A stretch of DNA of 64,000 bases from Chitinophaga ginsengisegetis. Lineage in GTDB: Bacteria; Bacteroidota; Bacteroidia; Chitinophagales; Chitinophagaceae. A model generated the notes under the pieces. The model saw only the letters and a program-made list of their open reading frames with translations. It was not told the origin of the DNA and searched no databases. A program made the translations under genes and the position numbers. Below are positions 52,709 through 62,925 of the stretch, one piece after another. Each line of letters opens with the position of its first letter. Within the stretch, counting starts at the first letter, position 1. The stretch covers positions 3,158,623 through 3,222,622 of the forward strand of contig NZ_FUZZ01000001.1 of NCBI RefSeq assembly GCF_900168065.1, given 5' to 3'.

Positions 52709-54646
52709 TTAAGGCTTGTTCTTCTTAATAACAGCATTCTGATTCAATGAATCCAAATGCGATTTAGCCAGCATGGCCTGATCTATTGTTACTGTTTCCA
52801 TCACTGTTTTCAACAGCGGCTGACGTTTGGTGGAGATACTGTCTTTCAGGTATTTCTCCATCATCAAACTAGCAATAGGCGCTGCATACTTCGCACCAAA
52901 ACCGGAGTTTTCCACAATCACGGCAATGGCTATACGTGCTTTTTCAGCAGGGGCAAAGGCCACAAACACCGCATGGTTCTTCAGTTTTGTTCTTACACCG
53001 TTTACAATACCGTAGTTTTCTGCTGTACCGGTTTTACCACCAACGCTGATACCTTCAATCTGCGCAATACGCCCGGTACCACTTTCCACCACATCTGTCA
53101 TACCGTGAATAACAGCGCTGTAGGCTGTATCAGAGATATGCGCTACTTCGTGTTTCTGTTTGTATTTATCCAGGAGATGCGTGTTATCGTTATCAATACT
53201 GGCTACAAAGTGCGGAATATAGTAGGAGCCACGGTTAGCCACAATACACATGGCATTGGCCATTTGCAGCGGTGTTAACAGCAACTCACCCTGACCAATT
53301 CCCAGGAACACCGAAGTACAGGAGTTCCAGCTGCCTTTGTACCGGGCATCATAGTATTTTTTATCGGGCACCAGTCCACGTCCTTCACTGGGAATATCTA
53401 CCCCTATCTTATGGCCAAAGCCGAAGTTGTTCATATAGTCGGCCCACTTCTGCATGCCGCCTACCTTGATGCCGCCAAATTTGGCCGCATCCACACTCAA
53501 ACGGTATACATGCGAAAAATAGGAGTTACAGGAATGCGATAAAGCCAGGCGGAGGTTAGCCGCGTGACCGGCGTCGTGGTGTTCGCATTTGATAGGTCTT
53601 GAACAGCCGTAGTAAGCGCCGCCACAAGGGTATCCAAAGCTCGGCGTAATTACGCCTTCATCCAGTCCTACCAGTGCAATCATCGGTTTAAACGTGGAGC
53701 CCGGCGGATAAGTAGCCTGGATGGCACGGTTAAACAGTGGTTTGGTAGTATCTGTATAGAGTTTACTGAAATTGGCGCTCCGGTACGGACCTGTGAGCAG
53801 GTTGGGATCGAAGCTAGGACCGCTTACCATTGCCAGGATACCGCCGGTTTGCGGATCAATGGCCACGATGCTGCCCGATTTACCTTTCATTAATTTTTCG
53901 CCGAGTACCTGTAATTCAATATCCAGGGAAAGCCGCAGGTTCCGGCCTGCTACTGCCGCACTGTCAAACTCCCCGTTTTCGTAAGCGCCCTGTGGCCTGT
54001 TCAGGTTATCTTTAATCAGGTATTGTATACCGCGTTGTCCCATTAATACGGTTTCATAGGTCTTTTCCAGACCAGTGAACCCCAGATAATCGCCGGAGTT
54101 ATAGGAGGCATAATTCCCTGTGTCCTTTAACATGGCGGGGGATATTTCCGCAATATATCCGAGAATATTAGCTGCAGCCGAATAAGGGTAGGAGCGGATT
54201 TGCCGGGGAACCAGTTCAAAGCCCGGCTGGAAAAGGTACATGCTTTCCTGTAGCTGGCCGAATACTTCCGGCGCCAGCAGGGGGGCAAAAACTGATTGTC
54301 TTACCCGGCCGTTTTTGATAATGGCGGTAACAATCCGTTTCCTGAATTCTTCCTTATCTATTTTTAAAATATTACAGAGATAGCCTGTATCGATGCTTTT
54401 TACGCTGGCAGGCGTTACCACGAGGTCATATAATACGTCGTTGCCGAGGATGCTGCGGTTCTGCCGGTCGTAGATAATACCCCGGCTTGGATAAATGACT
54501 TTACGAAGCACGGCATTGGCATCCGCCAGCTTGGCGTACTTCTTTTCCACTACCTGCAGAAAGAATAACCTGGTGATGATCAGTATTACCATCCCAAGTA
54601 TAATCATCTGTATTACTCTCTTCCTGGGCTGATTGAATACTGACAT
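52709..54646 (-). CDS. mrdA: Penicillin-binding protein 2, elongation-specific transpeptidase
   Basis: 645 residues: one N-terminal membrane helix (IILGMVILIITRLFFLQVV), pedestal domain beginning RGIIYDRQNRSIL (55-67), and a class B transpeptidase domain with S317-T-F-K320 (PPGSTFKP), S372-C-N374 and K538-T-G540. Between the first two motifs is a Cys/His-rich stretch (CGGAYYGC, CEHHDAGH) in the region where E. coli PBP2 binds zinc. It cross-links new glycan strands made by RodA along the side wall. It lies between mreD and rodA in the standard order. Confidence 0.95.
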   Translation of the reverse strand: MSVFNQPRKRVIQMIILGMVILIITRLFFLQVVEKKYAKLADANAVLRKVIYPSRGIIYDRQNRSILGNDVLYDLVVTPASVKSIDTGYLCNILKIDKEEFRKRIVTAIIKNGRVRQSVFAPLLAPEVFGQLQESMYLFQPGFELVPRQIRSYPYSAAANILGYIAEISPAMLKDTGNYASYNSGDYLGFTGLEKTYETVLMGQRGIQYLIKDNLNRPQGAYENGEFDSAAVAGRNLRLSLDIELQVLGEKLMKGKSGSIVAIDPQTGGILAMVSGPSFDPNLLTGPYRSANFSKLYTDTTKPLFNRAIQATYPPGSTFKPMIALVGLDEGVITPSFGYPCGGAYYGCSRPIKCEHHDAGHAANLRLALSHSCNSYFSHVYRLSVDAAKFGGIKVGGMQKWADYMNNFGFGHKIGVDIPSEGRGLVPDKKYYDARYKGSWNSCTSVFLGIGQGELLLTPLQMANAMCIVANRGSYYIPHFVASIDNDNTHLLDKYKQKHEVAHISDTAYSAVIHGMTDVVESGTGRIAQIEGISVGGKTGTAENYGIVNGVRTKLKNHAVFVAFAPAEKARIAIAVIVENSGFGAKYAAPIASLMMEKYLKDSISTKRQPLLKTVMETVTIDQAMLAKSHLDSLNQNAVIKKNKP

Positions 54647-54699
54647 GCTATTAAGGACGGAATTATTTTAAGTTACAAACCTACGTTAAAAAGCAGAAA

Positions 54700-55209
54700 T
54701 TATTTTTTCGAGAAGAACAGCAATTCATACAGCACAATCAGGAAAAGACTGGCCAGTGTTGAAAAAATGATCTTCATCACCAGGTATAACGGGTTGCCCA
54801 TACCAAATACTTCCAGTGTAAAGAAAAGCGCATGGTGCAGGAATACCAGGATAGCGGCATAGATGAGAAACTGGGACACGCCCATACTGGTCATCGAAGG
54901 CGTTTTCTGGGTAGTTTCAAAACCTCCCTGGGGCGATAGGATATTGATAATAAACGGACGCAGATAAGCAATGAATACACAGGCAGCAGCATGCATACCA
55001 GGCGTATTCATAAACATATCCAGTGAAAGCCCCATCAGCAATCCCAGGAGCATAAGCCCCGGGCGTGGCAGATTAAAAGGCAGCGCCAGGATAAACAGCA
55101 TATAAAGATAGGGGCTCACCAGCTGGTGCAACAATATTTCATTGAGCACAAACACCTGAATCAACAGCAGGAGCACGAAGCGGATTATATTTCTTAACAG
55201 TATACTCAT
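54700..55209 (-). CDS. mreD: Rod shape-determining protein MreD
   Basis: 169 residues, hydrophobic, with about five transmembrane helices (NIIRFVLLLLIQVFVLNEILL, LMLLGLLMGLSLDMFMNTPG, ACVFIAYLRPFIINIL) and no soluble domain. The GLSLDMFMNTPGMHA segment is typical of Bacteroidota MreD. It overlaps mreC by 4 nt (ATGA), and links MreC and the elongasome in the inner membrane. Confidence 0.92.
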   Translation of the reverse strand: MSILLRNIIRFVLLLLIQVFVLNEILLHQLVSPYLYMLFILALPFNLPRPGLMLLGLLMGLSLDMFMNTPGMHAAACVFIAYLRPFIINILSPQGGFETTQKTPSMTSMGVSQFLIYAAILVFLHHALFFTLEVFGMGNPLYLVMKIIFSTLASLFLIVLYELLFFSKK

Positions 55210-56093
55210 TTAATCAACTTATACGTTGAATCTTCCAATCTTTGTTGTTCTTCTTTCAACAGGTTTTCTATCACATACACATACTGCAGGTTAAAGAAAT
55301 TGGTAGCCAATTTTAACCGGATAGTAAATGAGGTGCTGGCTTTGTCTCCTACAGCAATGCTTTCCACATAGCCGATCGGAATATTTTCGGGGAACAGGGC
55401 AGAGAAGCCGCTGGTCACCACCGTATCACCTTTATGTATCTTGGCACTTTTCGGTACATCTTTCAACAGGGCATAACCGGCATCTTCACCGTCCCAGTGT
55501 ACGGAACCCATTTCTTTTCCCTGACCCAGGCGGGCGCTGATGGATACAGAATTGGATTTTGAGAGCATGGACAATACCACGGAGTAGTTGTCGCTCACGC
55601 TTCTCACCACACCTACCACGCCGCTGCTACTGATAACACCCATATTAGGACGGATACCCTGCAGGCTGCCGCGGTGAATAGTAATATAGTTAACGGGTTT
55701 ATTGATGGAGTTGTTGATCACTTTGGCGGAGAAGTACTCGTACCGGCGGATCTGTGTGCCAATGATCCGGTGGGCTGTATCATCGCTGTACTGGCGAACG
55801 GTGTCAATTTTGATCCCGTTGGTGGTTACCATGCTGTCGTAGCTGGTACGGAGCATGTTGTGCAGGCGCATGTTTTCATTCACCAGGCTGTCGTTGGTCG
55901 ACTTCAGGTGAAAGTAATACTGTACATTATTATACTTGTCATATAATTTCCCGCTGATGTCATTTGCGGAACTGAGGTAGGCGGCTCGCTGAAAGTTGTT
56001 ATGCTGGAATACCAATACCATACAAATCACTTCCAGCAGCAGAAATAAGAAGAAGTTAAAATATCGCCTAAAGAAAATGATTAGATTTCGCAC
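55206..56093 (-). CDS. mreC: Rod shape-determining protein MreC
   Basis: 295 residues: an N-terminal membrane helix (FFLFLLLEVICMVLVF), a coiled-coil stretch (YDKYNNVQYYFHLKSTNDSLVNENMRLHNML, about 45-75), then the two-beta-barrel domain with NYITIHRGSLQGIRPNMGVISSSGVVGVV, KGDTVVTSGFSALFPENIPIGYVESI. It scaffolds PBP2 and MreB in the periplasm. It overlaps mreD and lies 92 nt after mreB. That gap contains two ATCCGGAT palindromes (56121-56128 and 56167-56174), not a terminator. Confidence 0.94.
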   Translation of the reverse strand: MRNLIIFFRRYFNFFLFLLLEVICMVLVFQHNNFQRAAYLSSANDISGKLYDKYNNVQYYFHLKSTNDSLVNENMRLHNMLRTSYDSMVTTNGIKIDTVRQYSDDTAHRIIGTQIRRYEYFSAKVINNSINKPVNYITIHRGSLQGIRPNMGVISSSGVVGVVRSVSDNYSVVLSMLSKSNSVSISARLGQGKEMGSVHWDGEDAGYALLKDVPKSAKIHKGDTVVTSGFSALFPENIPIGYVESIAVGDKASTSFTIRLKLATNFFNLQYVYVIENLLKEEQQRLEDSTYKLIK

Positions 56094-56185
56094 AAGCGCG
56101 CACTATTTTAGGATTTGGTTATCCGGATACCCTGCCGTTCCTTCCCAATAGGATGAATAACAAAATATCCGGATCACAAATAGTT

Positions 56186-57208
56186 TTATTGCATCAGGAA
56201 CGGATACTTACCTACATGCTTTAAGGCAATACCTGTACCTCTTACCACTGCGCGTAACGGATCGTCTGCTACATGCACCGGCAGTTTGATTTTTTGGGTA
56301 AGACGTTTATCCAGTCCGCGCAGCAATGCACCGCCACCGGTCAGGTATAAACCCCTGCGGTAAATATCTGAGGCCAGTTCCGGAGGCGTTGTTTCCAGCG
56401 CTTTCAGGATGGCTTCTTCGATTTTAAAGATAGATTTATCAAGGGCTTCCGCAATTTCCTGGTAAGATACCATGATTTGCTTGGGGATACCGGTTACCAG
56501 ATCCCTTCCGTTAACAGGAATATCATCCGGCGGGTTATCCAGTTCCTTCAGGGCTGACCCGATATGGATCTTAATCTGTTCCGCAGTTCTTTCACCTATC
56601 AGGAGGCTATGGTAACGGCGCAGGGCTTCCATGATATCAGCAGTGAACTCGTCACCGGCAATACGGATACTCTGGTCGCAAACAATACCAGCCAGGGCAA
56701 TTACCGAAATACCGGTAGTACCACCACCTATATCAATGATCATATTACCCACCGGCTCCTCTACATCAATACCGATACCCAGGGCAGCTGCCATTGGCTC
56801 GTGCAACAGGTATACTTCCTTCGCGCCGGCCTGTTCTGCAGAGTCGCGTACAGCTCTCTTTTCCACTTCCGTAATGCTGGAAGGGATACAGATCACCATC
56901 CGCCAGCTTGGTGCAAACAAGGGCTTTTTGGGGTAAACCATTTTTATGAGTTCCCTGAGCATTCCTTCAGCGGCATTAAAATCCGCTATCACGCCATCTT
57001 TCAGGGGACGTATAGTACGAAGATATTCGTGTGTTTTTTCGTGCATCATCATGGCCTTTTTTCCAACTGCCACAATTTTGCCACTAGCCCGTTCTATCGC
57101 TACAATGGAAGGCTCGTCCACTACCACCTGGTCATTATGAATTATCAGCGTGTTCGCTGTACCAAGATCAATCGCGATTTCCTGCGTTAAAAAATTAAAA
57201 AATCCCAT
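56186..57208 (-). CDS. mreB: Rod shape-determining protein MreB
   Basis: 340 residues from ATG 57208 (MGFFNFLTQEIAIDLGTANTLI); a TTG five codons earlier is not needed. Actin-fold nucleotide motifs: DLGTANTLI (phosphate 1), DIGGGTTGISVIA (phosphate 2) and LTGGGALLRGLDK (adenosine). It forms ATP-dependent membrane-bound filaments that organise side-wall synthesis. First gene of the rod operon. The 274 nt upstream, after purD, is A+T-rich near mreB and must hold the promoter, but no exact TAnnTTTG box is seen. A short AACGGG/CCCGTT stem lies near 57370. Confidence 0.96.
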   Translation of the reverse strand: MGFFNFLTQEIAIDLGTANTLIIHNDQVVVDEPSIVAIERASGKIVAVGKKAMMMHEKTHEYLRTIRPLKDGVIADFNAAEGMLRELIKMVYPKKPLFAPSWRMVICIPSSITEVEKRAVRDSAEQAGAKEVYLLHEPMAAALGIGIDVEEPVGNMIIDIGGGTTGISVIALAGIVCDQSIRIAGDEFTADIMEALRRYHSLLIGERTAEQIKIHIGSALKELDNPPDDIPVNGRDLVTGIPKQIMVSYQEIAEALDKSIFKIEEAILKALETTPPELASDIYRRGLYLTGGGALLRGLDKRLTQKIKLPVHVADDPLRAVVRGTGIALKHVGKYPFLMQ

Positions 57209-57482
57209 TGTTGATACGGTCAAAAATTAGAATGCAAAAATGAATAATTCCAACGAATATACGATGCAAAAAATGGATATTCTTGCAATAATACAGCTAA
57301 ATATTAAAAAAAGTTATTTGTTGTACAAACGGCATAGTAACTGCTCTCTTTATGCTCCGACCAGATGAACGGGATAACCCCGTTTTAATTGTTCCTACTG
57401 CCTAAAATTGTGCCTTTACAAGTCCCGCTTTTCAATTGTCCTGTACCAGTCCTCCCTACTGTAGATTAACTCCGGCTAACGT

Positions 57483-58760
57483 CTAAACAAATTCGTATCC
57501 GATGTCCCTGCGGTATACCTTACCGTCAAACGCAATCTGCTCCGCTGTTTGTACAGAATGAGCCAGTGCCAAAGACAGGTCAGACGCCAGTGAAGTAATG
57601 CTCAATACCCGGCCGCCGTTGGTTAGCACCTCGTTGCCTTCCTGCCGGGTACCGGCATGAAATACAACCTGGTCGCGGGTAGGCGCCGGAATTCCGTTGA
57701 TCACCTTATTCTTTTCGTATGCTTCAGGATATCCTTTTGATACCAGCATCACCGTAGCAGCTGCACGCTCATCAGCGTAAATGGTTTGCTCGCTCAGTTT
57801 GCCGGTCATTACTGCAGTAAACAGTTCCAACGCATCATTCTTCAAACGTGGCATCACAACTTCCGTTTCCGGGTCGCCCATACGGCAGTTATATTCAATT
57901 ACAAAAGGCGAACCCTCTACATTAATCAGGCCAAAAAACACAAAGCCATGATACACAATACCTTCTTTGGAAAGCCCTGCTATCGTGGGCCGGATCACAT
58001 CATCCTCTACTTTTTTCATAAAAGCAGCGTCGGCAAACGGCACCGGCGACACGGCTCCCATACCACCGGTATTCAGCCCCAGGTCACCTTCTCCAATTCT
58101 TTTATAATCCTTTGCTTCGGGTAATATCTTATAGGTATGACCATCGGTGATCGCAAATACAGACAACTCAATACCTGTCAGAAACTGCTCCACTACCACG
58201 GTTTTGCTGGCATCGCCAAACTTAGCTGATTTGATCATCTGCTCAAACTCCTCTGCCGCCTCTTCATAAGAAGCCGCTATCACCACGCCTTTACCTGCGG
58301 CCAGTCCATCGGCCTTTAACACAATTGGTAAGGAGTGCTGCTGAAGATAAGCCAATCCTTCTTCATAATTCTCTTCACTAAATTCCCGGTAAGCAGCCGT
58401 AGGAATATTGTTCCGCTGCATAAACAGCTTGGCATAAGCTTTACTACCCTCCAGCTGGGCGCCCTCCTTTGATGGGCCCAGTACCGGGATATGCTGTAAC
58501 AAGGCATCTTTCTGAAAAAAGTCATAGATCCCGTTTACCAGGGCCTCTTCAGATCCGGGCACTACCAGGTCGATCGCATTATCCAGGCAAAAGGTCTTTA
58601 TCTTATCAAATTCACTCACTCCCATGTTAACGTTCGTGCCGCATTGAGCGGTACCGGCATTACCCGGCGCTATAAACAGTTGACCGCAAAGGGTGCTTTG
58701 TGACATTTTAAGGGCCAGTGCGTGTTCCCGGCCACCACTTCCAAGTAATAGTATGTTCAT
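57483..58760 (-). CDS. purD: Phosphoribosylamine-glycine ligase
   Basis: 425 residues, the usual length. N-terminal domain LLLGSGGREHALALK (4-18) and GPSKEGAQLEGSKAYAK, ATP-grasp domain (PIVLKADGLAAGKGVVIA, with GTGGMGAVSPVP present here as NTGGMGAVSPVP, and EYNCRMGDPETEVVMP for metal binding), and C-terminal domain. It joins glycine to 5-phosphoribosylamine with ATP in purine synthesis. Divergent from the POT transporter across 170 nt. I see no purine riboswitch in that gap. Confidence 0.96.
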   Translation of the reverse strand: MNILLLGSGGREHALALKMSQSTLCGQLFIAPGNAGTAQCGTNVNMGVSEFDKIKTFCLDNAIDLVVPGSEEALVNGIYDFFQKDALLQHIPVLGPSKEGAQLEGSKAYAKLFMQRNNIPTAAYREFSEENYEEGLAYLQQHSLPIVLKADGLAAGKGVVIAASYEEAAEEFEQMIKSAKFGDASKTVVVEQFLTGIELSVFAITDGHTYKILPEAKDYKRIGEGDLGLNTGGMGAVSPVPFADAAFMKKVEDDVIRPTIAGLSKEGIVYHGFVFFGLINVEGSPFVIEYNCRMGDPETEVVMPRLKNDALELFTAVMTGKLSEQTIYADERAAATVMLVSKGYPEAYEKNKVINGIPAPTRDQVVFHAGTRQEGNEVLTNGGRVLSITSLASDLSLALAHSVQTAEQIAFDGKVYRRDIGYEFV

Positions 58761-58930
58761 ATGAATTGCCTAATAAATGCAGATGCGAAAGAAAGTGCAA
58801 AGAAAGATCAAAAAACCGCAAAAAATGAGCATTTATACCATTTTTTTACGCAGATTAACGATTTTATTTAACTTGCCACATTTAAAGGTTCACGAAATCT
58901 AAAACAACTATTGCTAAAACTAACCAATTT

Positions 58931-60637
58931 ATGATGCAAACTACTGTTGCACAAGAGTCCCCTATTGCCTCTGAGAAGGGCCACCCTAAAGGGCTCTCAG
59001 TATTATTTGCCACGGAAATGTGGGAACGGTTTAACTTTTATGGTATGCGGGCGTTACTCACGCTCTTCCTGGTAAATGCACTGGCTTTTTCCGAAGCAGA
59101 CTCCTCTATCATTTACGGCGGCTTTCTTGGCTTATGTTATCTCACCCCCATGCTGGGAGGATACATCTCCGACAGATACCTCGGTAACAGGAACTGTATT
59201 ATATTAGGTGGTTTTATAATGGGCGTTGGCCAGCTCCTCATGGTACTCAGCGCCACAATCTACGCTACCAACGTGGAAACAGCCAAAACCATCGTTTGGC
59301 TCGCCCTCTTCATCATCATCTTCGGTAACGGCTTCTTTAAACCCAACATCTCTTCTATGGTGGGCCAGCTGTATCCGAAAAACGACGGCCGTCTCGATTC
59401 TGCCTTCACCATCTTTTACATGGGTATCAACATGGGCGCCTTCCTCGGTATGCTCATCTGCCCGATCCTCGGTGACGTGAAAGTAGACGGTGTAAGAATG
59501 GTGAGCGCTTTCAAATGGGGTTTCCTCGCTGCCAGTATAGCCATGTTCACAGGAACGATCCTCTTCTTCTTCCTGAAAGACAAATACGTGGTAAAGCCAA
59601 ACGGTGAAGCCATCGGCGGTAAACCGGATTTCTCCAAACCTTCTTCCATAACCGGCGAAGCCGACAAAGCCAAATTTACTACCGGCGCTATCGTTGGCGT
59701 ACTGGTTTTAATGGTAGCCCTCTTTTTTAGTATCCACTACCTGTCGCTCGATCCCAACCCGATCAAATCATGGGTATATCCTTTTATATATGCCGCCGGT
59801 ATCAGCCTTGCAGTACTGATCCTTACCGATAAATCTATTACCAAAGTAGAAAGACAACAGATCACCGTTATCTATTTCGTGGCCTTCTTCGTTATCTTCT
59901 TCTGGGCCTGCTTCGAACAAGCCGGTTCCTCCCTTACCTTTGTAGCTGATTACCAGACAGATCGCCGCCTCTTCGGCTGGGATATGCCTCCTTCCTTCGT
60001 TCAAAACGCCAACTCTATCTTCATCATCGTATTTGCATTGCCTTTCAGCTGGTTATGGCTCAAATTACAACAACGCAACCTGGAGCCCATCTCCCCGATG
60101 AAACAATCACTCGGACTGGCATTGCTGGCACTCGGATTCTTTATCATCGCTATACAGATGAAAAATCTCGGACCTAACGAGAAACTGGGCGTAAGCTGGT
60201 TGATCCTGATGTACCTCTTCCATACCCTCGGCGAATTGTGCTTGTCGCCGATAGGCTTGTCGCTGGTATCCAAACTGGCCCCTCACCGTTTCTCTTCCCT
60301 GCTCATGGGCGTATGGTTCCTCGCCAATGCTGCCGGTTACGCACTTGCCGGTACCCTCGGCGCCCTGCTGCCGCCAACCCTGGATAAATACAAACTCGCT
60401 ACTGATAACGGTATCGACCTGAAAGGCATCCTCGATGGCACCATCACCGCTACCGCACAGCAGATGGATAAATTACAAGAACTTAAACTGGCTACACATT
60501 ACCCAACCTTCGCAGGCTTCACCATCCACAACCTTTATGAGTTTTTCATGGTGTTTGTAATCCTGCCAGGCGCCGCAGCCATACTGCTGTTCCTGTCTAC
60601 CAGCTTCCTGAAAAAATGGATGCACGGTGTTAGGTAA
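58931..60637 (+). CDS. POT family proton-dependent oligopeptide transporter
   Basis: 568 residues with 14 predicted membrane helices. POT signatures: the ExxERF-type motif ATEMWERFNFYGMRALLTLFL in helix 1, GGYISDRYLGNRNCI, FYMGINMGAFLGMLICPILGD, and later FWACFEQAGSSLTFVAD. A di- or tripeptide proton symporter in the inner membrane. Two consecutive ATG codons open the gene. A 19-bp hairpin terminator separates it from the OPT transporter, so the two peptide transporters have separate transcripts despite being neighbours. Confidence 0.93.
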   Translation: MMQTTVAQESPIASEKGHPKGLSVLFATEMWERFNFYGMRALLTLFLVNALAFSEADSSIIYGGFLGLCYLTPMLGGYISDRYLGNRNCIILGGFIMGVGQLLMVLSATIYATNVETAKTIVWLALFIIIFGNGFFKPNISSMVGQLYPKNDGRLDSAFTIFYMGINMGAFLGMLICPILGDVKVDGVRMVSAFKWGFLAASIAMFTGTILFFFLKDKYVVKPNGEAIGGKPDFSKPSSITGEADKAKFTTGAIVGVLVLMVALFFSIHYLSLDPNPIKSWVYPFIYAAGISLAVLILTDKSITKVERQQITVIYFVAFFVIFFWACFEQAGSSLTFVADYQTDRRLFGWDMPPSFVQNANSIFIIVFALPFSWLWLKLQQRNLEPISPMKQSLGLALLALGFFIIAIQMKNLGPNEKLGVSWLILMYLFHTLGELCLSPIGLSLVSKLAPHRFSSLLMGVWFLANAAGYALAGTLGALLPPTLDKYKLATDNGIDLKGILDGTITATAQQMDKLQELKLATHYPTFAGFTIHNLYEFFMVFVILPGAAAILLFLSTSFLKKWMHGVR

Positions 60638-60651
60638 GTCACCCTTATTAT

Positions 60652-60697
60652 AAAAAGGAAAGGAGGAAAGCTGATAACTTTCCTCCTTTCCTTTTTT
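60652..60697 (+). terminator. Strong terminator after the POT transporter gene
   Basis: A 19-bp perfect stem (60652-60670 with 60678-60696, sequence AAAAAGGAAAGGAGGAAAG and complement), 7-nt loop, ending in six T residues. Confidence 0.92.
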
Positions 60698-60750
60698 AAA
60701 AGTAAATTCATTCCTTATTACATCTCTACCTGTAATCCATAAACAATCTT

Positions 60751-62799
60751 ATGTCTGATAACAACTTCAAACCCTTTGTTTTACCCGGCGTACAAATGAA
60801 AGAATTTACGCTGAAATCCATTTTACTGGGCTGTGTTTTTGGCGTCATCTTCGGAGCGGCCACCGTGTACCTCGCGCTGAAAGCAGGTCTTACCGTTTCT
60901 GCATCTATTCCTATTGCTGTTATCGCTATTACCTTAGGAAGAAAATTTTTCAAGACCACCATCCTGGAAAACAACATTATCCAAACTACCGGATCTGCCG
61001 GCGAGTCCATTGCTGCGGGGGTAGTATTCACGCTGCCGGGATTCCTGTTCCTCAGTGATGGCGGCGGTACGCAGTTCTTTAACTACTTCACCATCCTCAT
61101 CCTGGCCATATTCGGCGGTATTCTCGGTACCCTGATGATGATCCCTTTAAGAAAATCACTGATTGTAAAAGAACATAAAACCCTGCCTTATCCCGAAGGC
61201 ACTGCCTGCGGCGATGTACTGATAGCAGGGGAGAAAGGCGGCGACTTTGCAAAAACTGCCTTCTACGGACTGGGCTTTGCTTTTGCTTATGCCATCCTGC
61301 AAAAGATCCTGCACGTCATTGCCGAAACACCGGAATACATGACCAAACAGGCCAGTAAATTTTTCCCTTCCGCTAAAATCAGCGCTGATATCACCCCGGA
61401 GTATATGGGTGTGGGTTATATCATCGGTCCACGCATTGCGGGCGTGCTGGTGGCCGGCGGCGTGCTGTCGTGGCTGGCACTCATCCCGCTGCTCGCATCA
61501 TTGCTGCCGGCAGATGTGATTGCCACGCAGCTGGTGAAAATAGGCTACCTCGCTAACCTGCAAACACCAGGCGGGCAGGGCGACTGGAATCCGCTCACAC
61601 ACACTTTCTCCGATTATTCTTCCGCCGTTTATTACGCATACGTAAGACAAATCGGCGCAGGCGCCGTAGCAGCAGGTGGTTTCATCACCCTGCTGAAAAC
61701 TATCCCTACTATCATCTCCTCTTTCAAAGGAAGCATAGGCGCTATTAAAGATGGCTCCGGCAGTACAGACGAAAAAGGAAATGTACCCAGAACAGAAAGG
61801 GATCTTAGCCTGAAAGTAGTGCTGTTTGGCAGTATTGCCCTCATCCTGCTGATGGCTTTCTTACCACAGCTTCCAGGCGATTCTATCGGTAAAAAATTAC
61901 TGGTAGGTTTGCTCGTAGTCGTTTTCGGCGCATTCTTCGTTACGGTATCCAGCCGTATTGTAGGGCTAATCGGCTCTTCCAACAATCCTATTTCCGGTAT
62001 GACCATCGCCACACTGATGGGCACCTGCCTGGTGTTTATCGCCGTAGGCTGGACCGGCAAACTATATGAACCAATGGCACTGGTGGTAGGCGGTATGATC
62101 TGTATCGCAGCAGCCAATGCCGGCGGCACTTCCCAGGATCTGAAATCGGGCTACATCGTAGGCGCCACGCCTATGTACCAGCAAATAGCGTTGTTCATTG
62201 GCGCCATTGTATCCTCTGTGGTAATAGGTTTAACAGTGAAGTTCCTGGATAAGCCTACGGCAGATATGATTGCGCACGGTGTTACCGAACACGCAATCGG
62301 CAGCGCATATTATCCTGCCCCGCAGGGTACCCTCATGGCTACACTGGCAAAAGGTATTCTTTCATTTAACCTCGACTGGCAATTTGTACTGGTAGGAGTG
62401 TTCCTGTCTGTAACAATGGAACTGTGCGGCGTTAATTCGCTCTCTTTCGCAGTGGGCGCCTATCTTCCATTATCCACTACATTGCCCATCTTTGTTGGTG
62501 GCGCTATCCGTGGTGTGGTTGATCACCAACAAAAGAAAGCCAATAAAAAAATATCTCCGGAAGAAGAGGAACTAGGTAAAGGCAACCTGTTTGCCACAGG
62601 ACTCGTGGCCGGTGGTGCGGTAGCCGGCGTGATTATCGCTATTCTCGCGGGTTTCGACTGGTCCGCTGTCATTCTTGCCAAACTCAATAATCAACAGCTG
62701 CTTACAAATATCCTCGGGCAGGGTGGCTACTATATAATAGGATGCGCCTTTTTTGCGTTTATGGGCTGGTACCTGTACCGCACCGCCCGCAAAGCCTAG
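60751..62799 (+). CDS. OPT family oligopeptide transporter
   Basis: 682 residues with about 15 membrane helices. OPT motifs: KTLPYPEGTACGDVLIAGE, ITPEYMGVGYIIGPRIAGVLVAGGVLSW, SSNNPISGMTIATLMGT and NAGGTSQDLKSGYIVGATPMYQQ. It belongs to the prokaryotic OPT/YSL branch that imports peptides or metal chelates. Substrate not predictable. Followed by its own terminator. Confidence 0.92.
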   Translation: MSDNNFKPFVLPGVQMKEFTLKSILLGCVFGVIFGAATVYLALKAGLTVSASIPIAVIAITLGRKFFKTTILENNIIQTTGSAGESIAAGVVFTLPGFLFLSDGGGTQFFNYFTILILAIFGGILGTLMMIPLRKSLIVKEHKTLPYPEGTACGDVLIAGEKGGDFAKTAFYGLGFAFAYAILQKILHVIAETPEYMTKQASKFFPSAKISADITPEYMGVGYIIGPRIAGVLVAGGVLSWLALIPLLASLLPADVIATQLVKIGYLANLQTPGGQGDWNPLTHTFSDYSSAVYYAYVRQIGAGAVAAGGFITLLKTIPTIISSFKGSIGAIKDGSGSTDEKGNVPRTERDLSLKVVLFGSIALILLMAFLPQLPGDSIGKKLLVGLLVVVFGAFFVTVSSRIVGLIGSSNNPISGMTIATLMGTCLVFIAVGWTGKLYEPMALVVGGMICIAAANAGGTSQDLKSGYIVGATPMYQQIALFIGAIVSSVVIGLTVKFLDKPTADMIAHGVTEHAIGSAYYPAPQGTLMATLAKGILSFNLDWQFVLVGVFLSVTMELCGVNSLSFAVGAYLPLSTTLPIFVGGAIRGVVDHQQKKANKKISPEEEELGKGNLFATGLVAGGAVAGVIIAILAGFDWSAVILAKLNNQQLLTNILGQGGYYIIGCAFFAFMGWYLYRTARKA

Positions 62800-62823
62800 A
62801 TCCAACTTTTCAAGATCATTACT

Positions 62824-62874
62824 GATGCCGGTAACGGGGTGTAACAATCCATTACCGGCATCCGTTTTTATTTT
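62824..62874 (+). terminator. Terminator after the OPT transporter gene
   Basis: GATGCCGGTAA pairs perfectly with TTACCGGCATC (11 bp, 17-nt loop), then CGTTTTTATTTTT. Confidence 0.88.
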
Positions 62875-62925
62875 TAAATGTTTAATTTAGCCGTTGATTA
62901 ATTAGAACTGATTATAATATAACCT

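Noticed and set aside
56094..56185. Terminator between mreB and mreC
   Set aside because: Only two separate ATCCGGAT palindromes 46 bp apart; no strong stem with T-run, so the operon is probably continuous.
58761..58930. Possible purine riboswitch before purD
   Set aside because: No three-way junction elements or conserved loop sequences are visible in the 170-nt gap; it looks like a plain divergent promoter region.
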